Shown: piece by piece, positions 7,569-14,429 of the stretch | How positions within the stretch are numbered: position 1 is the stretch's first letter | How the letters are laid out: every line of letters starts with the position of its first letter | Assembly: GCA_022486935.1 (NCBI GenBank) | Contig: JAKVJO010000015.1 | Span: 1-33,351 of the forward strand | From: Solobacterium sp. | Lineage (GTDB): Bacteria > Bacillota_I > Bacilli_A > Erysipelotrichales > Erysipelotrichaceae | DNA length: 33,351 nucleotides | Reading direction: 5' to 3' | Program-made: the position numbers and the translations under genes | Notes under the pieces: generated by a model | Told to the model about the DNA's origin: nothing | What the model saw: the letters and a program-made list of their open reading frames with translations, nothing else | Database searches by the model: none

Positions 7569-8258
7569 ATGAAAGCAGATCATGAAATCCTGAGAGTCGG
7601 TATGGAACAGGTCCTGAACAGGGGCACCGGAACGATTCTCAAAGCAGACAGCCATGGCCAGCTGGTACATGATTCCATCAGTGATGCCTGGATGATTGAT
7701 ATTGACGATACCGGACTGGGCATACAGTGGATGGATGCGTACATTCCAAAGGACTGCCACCTGATCCAGACGCTTTCAGAGCCATTGATGCAGTATGCCC
7801 ATACTGCATTTCAACTGGATGAAATCCTGATCTGCCATCAGGCAGTGCTGCAGCAGCCATTGCCGCAGCGATCAGCTTCATTGACAATCTGCCCGGCAGA
7901 TCTCAAAGACATTCCAATGATTGAATCGGTTTATGACAAAGTCAGCGATGCGGAACTGAGGCTGATCCTTCAAAGAGGCAATCTGTTCATTGGCTATGAT
8001 ACGGATGGACACCCGGTTGGCTTTGTCGGCCAGCATCTGGAAGGAAGCCTCGGATTGCTTGAGGTGCTTCCTTCCTGCCGGCGTCATGGCTATGGGGCGC
8101 AGCTGGAAGGATTCATGCTGGAATGGATGAAGGATCAGAATCTGATTCCGTTCTGCCAGGTGGAAACCGGCAACGAGAAATCACTTGCACTGCAGCAGAA
8201 ACTTGGAATGACAGTCTCAAGCGGGCTGGTGTACTGGCTGTACCGCGGAACAGATTGA
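7569..8258 (+). CDS. GNAT family N-acetyltransferase
   Basis: About 229 residues. The C-terminal part contains GNAT features: a strand VGFVGQHLEGSLGLLEVLPSC, then CRRHGYGAQLE, matching the acetyl-CoA pyrophosphate loop (R-x-x-G-x-G/A), and ETGNEKSLALQQKLGM, the last helix-strand motif. The N-terminal half is less conserved and may be a degenerate second GNAT domain. The start is uncertain: ATG 7569 has a TATAAA box at 7544-7549 but a poor ribosome site; ATG 7602 is an alternative. Substrate unknown. It is likely its own transcription unit after the upstream hairpin. Confidence 0.75.
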   Translation: MKADHEILRVGMEQVLNRGTGTILKADSHGQLVHDSISDAWMIDIDDTGLGIQWMDAYIPKDCHLIQTLSEPLMQYAHTAFQLDEILICHQAVLQQPLPQRSASLTICPADLKDIPMIESVYDKVSDAELRLILQRGNLFIGYDTDGHPVGFVGQHLEGSLGLLEVLPSCRRHGYGAQLEGFMLEWMKDQNLIPFCQVETGNEKSLALQQKLGMTVSSGLVYWLYRGTD

Positions 8259-8266
8259 CAGAATCA

Positions 8267-8296
8267 AGATCTGGTGGATCAATTGAAACCGGATCT
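8267..8296 (+). other. Intergenic hairpin
   Basis: AGATCTGGT (8267-8275) can pair with ACCGGATCT (8288-8296), 9 bp including one G-U, around a 12-nt loop. No U-tract follows, so it is not an obvious intrinsic terminator; it may stabilise the 3' end of the GNAT mRNA. Confidence 0.4.
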
Positions 8297-8362
8297 GCAG
8301 AACGAAAGACAAGACTGTTTTGAAAGAGACAAACAGCGTATATCCATGTTGGAGGTACAGAC

Positions 8363-8782
8363 ATGGAACATACGCTTTTTCAATGGATGGAATGTGCTGA
8401 ACAGGACAATGAAGTACAGCAGCTCCTGAACTGCTTTGATCAGAAACAGACAGGACTGGTACTGACAGGATCTCAATGCATGGAACTGATCGAATGCCAT
8501 CGCGAAACGCTGCGGGAATATGGAAGGATTGAATTCAATCAGGGGATTCTTCCGGACCTGATCCAGACATTCATTGATTCCCCGTATCTGGAAGAAGACA
8601 CACTTCTGGATCAGCTGGAGCAGCTGCAGGAACTGTTCTTCTTTGCCAAGAATCAGTGCCATGACCATATCGATGATCAGGTTCTTCTGGACTGGATGCG
8701 TGACTGTTTTGATCATGAAGCTGCAGGCTCAGTGGAACTGGTATATGCACAACTGATGCAGTCGCTGGAAGAAGACCGCTGA
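8363..8782 (+). CDS. DUF6323-like protein of unknown function
   Basis: A 139-residue acidic, helical, cytoplasmic protein. The C-terminal pattern of FIDSPYLEEDTLLDQLEQL followed by LFFFAKNQCHDHIDDQVLLD and a conserved FDHEAAGSVELV matches what I recall of DUF6323, a family always seen beside DUF6179. I cannot confirm the name without a profile search. The ATG is preceded by GGAGG at 8350-8354. Its TGA overlaps the next ATG by one base (TGATG), so the two products are made in step and probably act together. No catalytic residues can be named. Confidence 0.7.
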   Translation: MEHTLFQWMECAEQDNEVQQLLNCFDQKQTGLVLTGSQCMELIECHRETLREYGRIEFNQGILPDLIQTFIDSPYLEEDTLLDQLEQLQELFFFAKNQCHDHIDDQVLLDWMRDCFDHEAAGSVELVYAQLMQSLEEDR

Positions 8783-9633
8783 TGGAGATCATCAGCAGGT
8801 ATTCATCTCTGCAGATACTGCAGCTGAAGAGGCTGTTTCAGAAACTGATGGCAGCTTCTGTCAATAGTCTCAGCAGTTCTGTCTCTGTGGAACAGGCGGA
8901 AGTCCTCATGCAGTCTATGGTGGAAGTGCTGCGGCATGGTACAGATCTGCCGCTGACTCAGATTGATGCAGATCAATATGAGACGGTATATCAAGCAGGA
9001 TTCTCCAGGATTGCCATGACAGTTCAAACAGTCAGAAGCGTCTATGAACAGCTGCAGGATTCACTGCCGCCGATCCGCAGTCTGTCCATGATGGTTTCCC
9101 TGAACAGTTTTGAGCAAAGCTGGAAGTACTACATGCCGGAACGCAATGCAATGGAATATCCGTGTGTCGTAGATTATCAGTTGGCCTGCAGTGTGGATGC
9201 CAGTCTGAACGGGGCAGATTATGCATTGTGCTATCTCAAAGGGATGCGGCTGGAAAACAGGTTTCTGAGGCGCTTTGAAACTTCAAAGATGACTTCTCTA
9301 TTGAATGTCTACTGCAGGGGATGGCAGTCGCTTCCCATCAATCTCTATGAACCGGTTGCAGTCAATGCGCTCGGCAGGGCAGCTGCCGGTGTTTCTGCCT
9401 TTGATCTGAAGGTGACAAAATCAAATCTTCAGAAGATCACCCAAACCGTTTCGGATCTGACAGAACAGGAAGTTTGCAACGATCTGATTCATGCGGCAGA
9501 CGTTCTGCAGGAAGAACTGCACCTTGACCAGGATGAGCACAAATATCTGAAGCAGATCTGTATTCCGCTTGCCGCAAGGATCCATTCGGTACGTGATTTC
9601 GGCAGTTTGAATCATATCTTCCTGACGTTCTGA
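8782..9633 (+). CDS. DUF6179-like protein of unknown function
   Basis: A 283-residue mainly helical soluble protein with no signal or membrane segment. The central segment YPCVVDYQLACSVDASLNGADY, then CYLKGMRLENRFLRRF, resembles the conserved core of DUF6179 (invariant-looking P-C-x-x-D-Y and L-x-x-E-N-x-F-L). DUF6179 proteins I recall are longer (over 400 residues), so this one may be a short form lacking an N-terminal region. It has no ribosome site of its own and depends on termination-reinitiation from the upstream gene. Function is unknown. Confidence 0.7.
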   Translation: MEIISRYSSLQILQLKRLFQKLMAASVNSLSSSVSVEQAEVLMQSMVEVLRHGTDLPLTQIDADQYETVYQAGFSRIAMTVQTVRSVYEQLQDSLPPIRSLSMMVSLNSFEQSWKYYMPERNAMEYPCVVDYQLACSVDASLNGADYALCYLKGMRLENRFLRRFETSKMTSLLNVYCRGWQSLPINLYEPVAVNALGRAAAGVSAFDLKVTKSNLQKITQTVSDLTEQEVCNDLIHAADVLQEELHLDQDEHKYLKQICIPLAARIHSVRDFGSLNHIFLTF

Positions 9634-9668
9634 CGGACGGTCATAAAAATAGTACATAAACTTTATAG

Positions 9669-9685
9669 GAGTTATTCAATAACTC
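9669..9685. promoter_or_regulatory. 17-bp perfect palindrome upstream of the DegV promoter
   Basis: GAGTTATTCAATAACTC has 8-bp arms about a central C and abuts the candidate -35 box. It could be an operator for a dimeric regulator of degV or a weak terminator of the preceding DUF pair. Confidence 0.5.
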
Positions 9686-9714
9686 TTTACAAAGTAGACA
9701 GAAACATATAAACT
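9686..9714 (+). promoter_or_regulatory. Candidate degV promoter
   Basis: TTTACA (9686-9691) followed after 17 bp by TAAACT (9709-9714); an alternative -10 TATAAA at 9707-9712 gives a 15-bp spacer. Lies between the palindrome and the GGAGGA ribosome site. Confidence 0.45.
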
Positions 9715-9744
9715 TCGTGTATCAACGGAGGAATAGATACACAT

Positions 9745-10581
9745 ATGAACAGACTGGTAATCGCGGATTCATCCTGTGATCTTGGCAGCACACCCGGAAG
9801 TCTTCAGGTCGTACCGCTGACCATCTCACTTGGTACAGACAGCTTTGTCGATGACAGCAATCTGAACCTGGGTGATCTTCTGAACACCATGAAAGAATAC
9901 AAGGGTAAATCTTCAACAGCCTGCCCGAGTGTACAGGCCTGGATGAGTGCTTTCCTGCATGCGGATGAAGTGTTTGTAGTCACGATGACATCTGTGCTTT
10001 CAGGCACCTACAACTCTGCCCGGGTGGCCAGTGAAATGTGCGCCCAGGAATTTCCGGATAAAAAGATTGCCCTGTTTGATACACTTTCTACCGGACCGGA
10101 GATGGTACTTCTGATTGAACAGATCCAGAAATGGATCAGTGAGCAGGTATCCTTTGAAGAGATCAAGACAAAAGCGGAGGCATATATGAAGAGCACCCAT
10201 CTTCTGTTTACGCTGAAGTCACTACATAATCTGGCCGCAAATGGCCGGGTATCCAAGCTGATTGCGTCTGCCTTTGATGTATTGGGCATGCGGATGCTGG
10301 CAATTGCCAGTCCGGAAGGCACCATCAAACCGCTGTTTCAGTGCCGCGGTGACCGCCGTGCACTGGAAAAGATGATGGATCATCTGAAAGCCGAAGGCTA
10401 CTGCGGCGGCAAGGTGCGGATCAGCCATGTTCTGAACGCGGAGGGTGCGGAGAAACTGAAGGCACATATCATCGGCATGTGGCCGACTGCAGATGTCAAA
10501 GTGTATCCGACCACTGGACTGTGCTCCTATTATGCAGAGCAGGGCGGACTGCTGGTTGGGTTTGAAACCAATCTGCACTGA
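9745..10581 (+). CDS. DegV family fatty-acid-binding protein
   Basis: A 278-residue two-lobed DegV protein. Family marks are the N-terminal IADSSCDL (residues 6-13), the lipid-head-group motif TSVLSGTYNSAR near residues 80-92, and LLFTLKSLHNLAANGRVSK (about 153-171). DegV/FakB proteins bind an acyl chain and, in many Bacillota, present it to the fatty acid kinase FakA. No fakA lies nearby. The ATG follows GGAGGA with an unusually long gap of about 12 nt, so translation may be modest. It is followed by a GC-rich hairpin at 10622-10643. Confidence 0.88.
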   Translation: MNRLVIADSSCDLGSTPGSLQVVPLTISLGTDSFVDDSNLNLGDLLNTMKEYKGKSSTACPSVQAWMSAFLHADEVFVVTMTSVLSGTYNSARVASEMCAQEFPDKKIALFDTLSTGPEMVLLIEQIQKWISEQVSFEEIKTKAEAYMKSTHLLFTLKSLHNLAANGRVSKLIASAFDVLGMRMLAIASPEGTIKPLFQCRGDRRALEKMMDHLKAEGYCGGKVRISHVLNAEGAEKLKAHIIGMWPTADVKVYPTTGLCSYYAEQGGLLVGFETNLH

Positions 10582-10588
10582 TCGCTAT

Positions 10589-10619
10589 CTGACAGTGTTT
10601 CTGTGAATTGGGTTATACT
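10589..10619 (+). promoter_or_regulatory. Candidate cysK promoter
   Basis: TATACT (10614-10619) is a good -10 box; CTGACA (10589-10594) is the nearest -35 but the 19-bp spacer is long. Transcription would start near 10626, inside the hairpin that follows, or just at its base. Confidence 0.4.
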
Positions 10620-10621
10620 TG

Positions 10622-10650
10622 GAATGCGGGAAAACCCGCATTCATTTTAT
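10622..10650 (+). terminator. Hairpin between degV and cysK
   Basis: GAATGCGGG (10622-10630), loop AAAA, CCCGCATTC (10635-10643), followed by ATTTTATT. A perfect 9-bp stem that should terminate degV transcripts. Confidence 0.75.
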
Positions 10651-10668
10651 TGATAGAAGGAGTTATAG

Positions 10669-11592
10669 ATGATTGATCAGAATATACTTGAAGCCTGCGG
10701 CAATACACCATTGGTAAAACTGAACCGGATGACAGGTCCTGATGATGCCACAGTGCTGGTAAAATACGAAGCCATGAATGTCGGCGGTTCCATCAAAACA
10801 AGAACGGCGCTGAAGATGATTGAATCAGCAGAACAGTCCGGTGCATTGAAGAAAGATTCCATCATTGTGGAGCCGACTTCCGGCAACCAGGGAATCGGTC
10901 TGGCACTGGTCGGGGCAGTCAAGGGATATCAGGTATTGATCATTATGCCGGATTCCGTCAGTGAAGAACGCAGAAAACTGATTCAGCAGTATGGCGCTGA
11001 ACTGAAACTGATCCATGATGAAGGCAATATCGGAAACTGTATCAAAGAATGCATGGCTGCAGCCAGACAGCTGGCAGAAGATCCGCATTACTTCATGCCA
11101 AACCAGTTTGTCAATGAAGCCAATGTACAGGCACAGTATGAAACAACCGGCCAGGAAATCCTGAAGCAGGTCAATGGACCGATTGATGCGTTCTGTTCCG
11201 GTATCGGAACAGGCGGAACGATTACCGGCATCGGCCATGCGCTGAAAGAAGCCAATCCGGATATCCTGATTGTGGCAGCCGAGCCTGAACACGCAGCGAT
11301 CCTGTCCGGCGGTACCGTCGGGGATCATATCCAGATGGGGATCGGCGACGGTGTCATTCCGGATATCCTGGATCAGAAGGTATACAGCCGGATTGAAATC
11401 GTCACTGATGAAGAAGCACTCAAAACCAGTCAGCGTCTTGCAAAAGAAGAAGGGCTGCTGTGCGGTATCTCCAGCGGCACCAACGTCACCGTTGCCCTCA
11501 GGCTGGCGAAAGAACTTGGAGCGGGAAGAACCATTGTAACGATTCTGCCGGATACCGGTGAGCGCTACTTCAGTACGCCGCTGTTTGACTGA
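10669..11592 (+). CDS. cysK: Cysteine synthase (O-acetylserine sulfhydrylase)
   Basis: A 307-residue PLP enzyme that makes cysteine from O-acetylserine and sulfide. The Schiff-base lysine is Lys43 in NVGGSIKTR, the substrate loop is TSGNQG (70-75), the phosphate cup is GTGGT (180-184), and CGISSGTN lies near residue 266-272. Two motif changes from the usual enzyme are visible: the loop has Gln where Thr is typical (TSGNTG), and NVGGSIKTR replaces NPGGSVKDR. These may reflect a lineage variant or altered substrate. The next gene starts on its stop codon (TGATG), so DUF1653 is co-translated. Confidence 0.9.
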   Translation: MIDQNILEACGNTPLVKLNRMTGPDDATVLVKYEAMNVGGSIKTRTALKMIESAEQSGALKKDSIIVEPTSGNQGIGLALVGAVKGYQVLIIMPDSVSEERRKLIQQYGAELKLIHDEGNIGNCIKECMAAARQLAEDPHYFMPNQFVNEANVQAQYETTGQEILKQVNGPIDAFCSGIGTGGTITGIGHALKEANPDILIVAAEPEHAAILSGGTVGDHIQMGIGDGVIPDILDQKVYSRIEIVTDEEALKTSQRLAKEEGLLCGISSGTNVTVALRLAKELGAGRTIVTILPDTGERYFSTPLFD

Positions 11593-11894
11593 TGGAACAG
11601 CAGGAAGACAGCCGGATATTCAAGGCCGGTGAGATTGTGAAACACTTCAAACGGGAAACAGCTGATCAATCGACGCCAGCCTATCTCTATCAGATTGTCG
11701 GGATTGCAGAAGACACCGAAAGCGGAAATCAGCTGATGATCTATCGTGCACTGTACGGAGAAAAGGGGTTGTTTGCAAGACCGCTTCAAATGTTCCTGTC
11801 TGAAACGGATCATGCAAAGTATCCAGAGATTGTCCAGAAGTACCGCTTTGAACATGTGAACCCCGCAGAACTCAAAAACCGGAATATCTTTTGA
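11592..11894 (+). CDS. DUF1653 domain protein
   Basis: A 100-residue soluble protein matching the DUF1653 pattern: FKAGEIVKHFKRE near the N-terminus, YLYQIVGIAEDTESGNQLMIYRAL in the middle (an SH3-like barrel pattern), and LFARPLQMFLSE with KYPEIVQKYRFE towards the end. The function of the family is unknown. It shares one base with the cysK stop codon and lacks its own ribosome site, so it is translated by coupling to cysK. The tail after residue 90 is variable. Confidence 0.85.
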   Translation: MEQQEDSRIFKAGEIVKHFKRETADQSTPAYLYQIVGIAEDTESGNQLMIYRALYGEKGLFARPLQMFLSETDHAKYPEIVQKYRFEHVNPAELKNRNIF

Positions 11895-11922
11895 TTTGAA
11901 GCGCACTGTAGTAGAATAAAAA

Positions 11923-11940
11923 GGCTTTTTGGTGAAAGCC
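11923..11940 (+). other. Small hairpin upstream of the VTT membrane protein gene
   Basis: GGCTTT (11923-11928) pairs with AAAGCC (11935-11940). A TAGAAT box sits just upstream at 11912-11917, so the hairpin may be at the 5' end of the next mRNA or be a weak terminator of the cysK operon. Confidence 0.35.
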
Positions 11941-11962
11941 ATTTGCAGATTGGAATACACAC

Positions 11963-12745
11963 ATGAGTGAAGAAAAAACTCCGGAACAGAATTCCGGAGA
12001 GAACCAGGAAGAATCAAAACAGGGGAAGAGCCACAGCAACGTATTCCAGACAGTCATCTTTGTGATTTTGATTGTCTGTGTTTTTCTGCTGATCTTCTGG
12101 CTGATCTGGTGCATGCTGAACAAGATGTTTCCGGAACTGCTGAGTCTTCTGGCAAGCGGAAATCAGCAGGCAATCAGTGACTACATTGCCCATATGGGTG
12201 CCTGGAAAGGCATGCTGATGGTATATGCAATCAGTATCCTGCAGGTTGTATCCATCTTTATCCCGGGCATTGTCATCCAGCTGTCTGCCGGACTGGTGTT
12301 TCCCTGGTACATTGCGTTTATACTGTGCTACCTGGGATTTGTAACCGGCAATGTGCTGGTGTTCTTTGTCGCAAGAAGACTTGGCAACCGGGTGCTGAAC
12401 AAACTGCCGATCAATACCAGGATGCAGTGGCTCAAAGACAATACCGATCCGCTGAAGATGGTATTCTACTTTGGCCTTGCATGCCTTGTGCCGGGAGTGC
12501 CGAACGGCGTCATTCCCTATGCGGCTGCGACAACGTCCATTCACGGTAAGGGATTTGCCCTGGCAATTCTCTGCTCAAGCTGGGTTCAGATTCTGTCCAA
12601 CTGTGTTGCCGGTCACTTCCTGATCCGTGCGCAGTACCTGTATACCGCATGTTCCTTCATTGTCCAGATCATCATCATTGTCCTGGTTGCACTGAAGCGC
12701 AACTACTTCATTGACAAGATTACCAATTACAGCAAGAAAGCCTGA
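11963..12745 (+). CDS. TVP38/TMEM64 (VTT/DedA-like) membrane protein
   Basis: A 260-residue integral membrane protein. After a hydrophilic, Glu/Gln-rich 28-residue head, hydrophobic segments occur near 29-52, 83-100, 103-122, 124-137, 165-185, 198-215 and 228-250. The VTT core is visible as IPGIVIQLSAGLVFPWY, then GNVLVFFVARRLG, and FGLACLVPGVPNGVIPYAAA, the proline-containing re-entrant loops typical of the family. Relatives are lipid scramblases or proton-coupled transporters of the polyprenyl phosphate type; the substrate here is not known. No good ribosome site is seen before ATG 11963. Confidence 0.85.
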   Translation: MSEEKTPEQNSGENQEESKQGKSHSNVFQTVIFVILIVCVFLLIFWLIWCMLNKMFPELLSLLASGNQQAISDYIAHMGAWKGMLMVYAISILQVVSIFIPGIVIQLSAGLVFPWYIAFILCYLGFVTGNVLVFFVARRLGNRVLNKLPINTRMQWLKDNTDPLKMVFYFGLACLVPGVPNGVIPYAAATTSIHGKGFALAILCSSWVQILSNCVAGHFLIRAQYLYTACSFIVQIIIIVLVALKRNYFIDKITNYSKKA

Positions 12746-12760
12746 AATCAGGCTTTTTAT
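12738..12760 (+). terminator. Intrinsic terminator after the VTT protein gene
   Basis: AAGCCTGA (12738-12745), 2-nt centre, TCAGGCTT (12748-12755), then TTTAT. The stop codon is part of the stem. Confidence 0.8.
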
Positions 12761-12816
12761 TAGGTTTCAAAGAGGAGTCATGTTACCATAAAGCAGTAAA
12801 GGAGAATTTTCAAACA

Positions 12817-13185
12817 ATGAAATTGGCTATCACTTACGAAAACGGCGAAGTATTCCAGCACTTTGGAAAGACGGAGCAGTTCAAGGTCTATGACATCGAA
12901 GACAACGAGATCAAGAGCGCTGAAGTCGTCAATGTACCGGAAGGTGTCGGACATGGCGCACTGGCAGGATTCCTTCAGGAACTTGGCGTGACTGTTCTGA
13001 TCTGCGGCGGACTTGGACTTGGTGCACAGAACTTCCTCAATGATGCAGGCATTATGGTTTGCGGCGGTGCAGAAGGCAATGCCGATGATGCTGCCCAGGA
13101 TTATGTCAGGGGAGAACTGTCCTATGACCCGCAGGCTGCTGAACATCATGGCCCATGCGGACACTGCCACGATCATCAGGCATAA
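12817..13185 (+). CDS. NifX/NifB-type iron-molybdenum cofactor-binding domain protein
   Basis: A 122-residue protein with the dinitrogenase FeMo-cofactor-binding fold: KLAITYENGEVFQHFGKTEQF at the start, VGHGALAGFLQELGV in the middle, then CGGLGLGAQNFL. These small proteins bind iron-sulfur or metal clusters and occur widely in anaerobes that do not fix nitrogen. The last 13 residues, HHGPCGHCHDHQA, are rich in His and Cys and look like a metal-binding tail. It has a GGAG site upstream and sits alone between two terminators. Confidence 0.88.
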   Translation: MKLAITYENGEVFQHFGKTEQFKVYDIEDNEIKSAEVVNVPEGVGHGALAGFLQELGVTVLICGGLGLGAQNFLNDAGIMVCGGAEGNADDAAQDYVRGELSYDPQAAEHHGPCGHCHDHQA

Positions 13186-13192
13186 GCAGTTG

Positions 13193-13217
13193 AAAAGAAG
13201 CTCCGGCTTCTTTTTTT
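13193..13217 (+). terminator. Intrinsic terminator after the NifX-like gene
   Basis: AAAAGAAGC (13193-13201), loop TCCG, GCTTCTTTT (13206-13214), then further T residues to 13217. Confidence 0.88.
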
Positions 13218-13313
13218 GAGCTCTGACGATCAAACTGTGAGTATTCTGGTGATGTCGCGAATTGCAGGAAACCGGAGTAAAAAAGACTGCTATCTGAATT
13301 TTCCATGAACTTA

Positions 13314-13344
13314 TTCAAATAATGATTGCAAGTGCATATTTGAA
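13314..13344. promoter_or_regulatory. Operator candidate for the second TetR
   Basis: TTCAAATA (13314-13321) and TATTTGAA (13337-13344) form an 8-bp inverted repeat with a 15-bp gap that contains the -35 box. Such placement suits autorepression by the TetR encoded just downstream. Confidence 0.5.
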
Positions 13345-13355
13345 CATCTTACAAT
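13326..13355 (+). promoter_or_regulatory. Promoter of the tetR-GNAT operon
   Basis: TTGCAA (13326-13331), 18-bp spacer, TACAAT (13350-13355). Overlaps the inverted repeat at 13314-13344. Confidence 0.6.
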
Positions 13356-13401
13356 GGAAACTGTAAAGTAATGACCAGCTTTGGGAAAGCGAGGAATCAA
13401 T

Positions 13402-13968
13402 ATGGAAGATCAACGCGAATTAATTCTGGATGAAGCGACCAGACAGTTTCAGGAAAAGGGACTGAAGTTCACCATGCAGGATCTGGCAAGTGACATGCAC
13501 ATTGCCAAGAAGACGGTATATCATCTCTTTCCATCCAAGGAAGAGCTTCTGATTGCCCTGGTAGAAAATGGATTCCAGAAAATCCATGAAGAGAAAGCCA
13601 GACTGATGGCATCAGATCTGCCCATTGAGGAGAAGATCAGAAGAGTCATCATTGCATTCCCTGACCAGTACCGGATGATTGACTTCCGCAGACTGGATGA
13701 ACTGGATGAGAAGTATCCGACGGTTGCGGCCTGTGTCAGAAAGAATCTTGCCGGCAACTGGGAACCGACCATTAAACTGATCCGTCAGGGTATCGTGGAA
13801 GGAAAGATCCGCAACATCAATATCCCGATTCTGGAAATGATGCTGACATCAAGTTTCGAGGAATTCCTCTCGACGGATGATCTGATGGAAGCTGGCATCT
13901 CTTATCATGAGGCGTTGATATCCATGATGGATATCATCATGTCCGGCCTGATCAAGAACGATGGCTGA
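13402..13968 (+). CDS. TetR/AcrR family transcriptional regulator
   Basis: A 188-residue regulator. The N-terminal helix-turn-helix reads FTMQDLASDMHIAKKTVYHL followed by FPSKEELL (residues about 24-50), a standard TetR signature. The C-terminal ligand-binding helices are unassigned. ATG 13402 follows GAGGAA at 13391-13396; an upstream in-frame TTG at 13381 overlaps the ribosome site and is less likely. Its 3' end overlaps the acetyltransferase gene by 8 bp, so the pair is one operon and the regulator probably controls the enzyme's expression in response to its substrate or a related toxic amine. Confidence 0.87.
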   Translation: MEDQRELILDEATRQFQEKGLKFTMQDLASDMHIAKKTVYHLFPSKEELLIALVENGFQKIHEEKARLMASDLPIEEKIRRVIIAFPDQYRMIDFRRLDELDEKYPTVAACVRKNLAGNWEPTIKLIRQGIVEGKIRNINIPILEMMLTSSFEEFLSTDDLMEAGISYHEALISMMDIIMSGLIKNDG

Positions 13969-14410
13969 GATTTCTCTGCGGAAGATTGATCAGAGTAACG
14001 GATATGACTGCTTCAGCCTGAAACTGACGGAAGAACAGAAACTGTTTGTCTCTGATCCAGTCAGGAGTCTTGCCCAGGCATATCTCTTCAAAGATCAATG
14101 TACACCGTTTGGAATCTATGATGGCTCTAAAATGGTTGGCTACCTGCTGGTGATCTATGATCCGGATGAATCAGAATACAATCTCTGGCATGTGATGATC
14201 GACAGGGATTACCAGAATCATGGCTATGGAACTGCAGCAGTTAAGCAGGCCATTGCGTATGCAGAGACAAAGCCATTTGGCAGAGCCGACAAACTGTCAT
14301 TGACCTGTGACAGTAGGAACGTGCATGCATACAGCATGTATCTGAAACTTGGTTTTCTGCCGACCGGGCGGATGTCTGATGAAGAAACAGAACTGGCAAT
14401 TGCAATCTAG
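13961..14410 (+). CDS. GNAT acetyltransferase, polyamine (BltD/PaiA)-like
   Basis: A 149-residue single-domain GNAT. The motif LWHVMIDRDYQNHGYGTAAV (about residues 74-93) contains the acetyl-CoA loop Q-N-H-G-Y-G, and SRNVHAYSMYLKLGF (about 112-126) is the final helix-strand motif. The arrangement FGIYDGSKMVGYLLVIYDPD followed by the W-H-V-M-I-D strand is like spermine/spermidine acetyltransferases of the BltD type. The substrate is inferred from this resemblance only. It overlaps the tetR gene and is followed 19 bp later by the alpha-galactosidase gene with no terminator between. Confidence 0.8.
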   Translation: MAEISLRKIDQSNGYDCFSLKLTEEQKLFVSDPVRSLAQAYLFKDQCTPFGIYDGSKMVGYLLVIYDPDESEYNLWHVMIDRDYQNHGYGTAAVKQAIAYAETKPFGRADKLSLTCDSRNVHAYSMYLKLGFLPTGRMSDEETELAIAI

Positions 14411-14429
14411 AACAGGAGAAGATAGTTAA

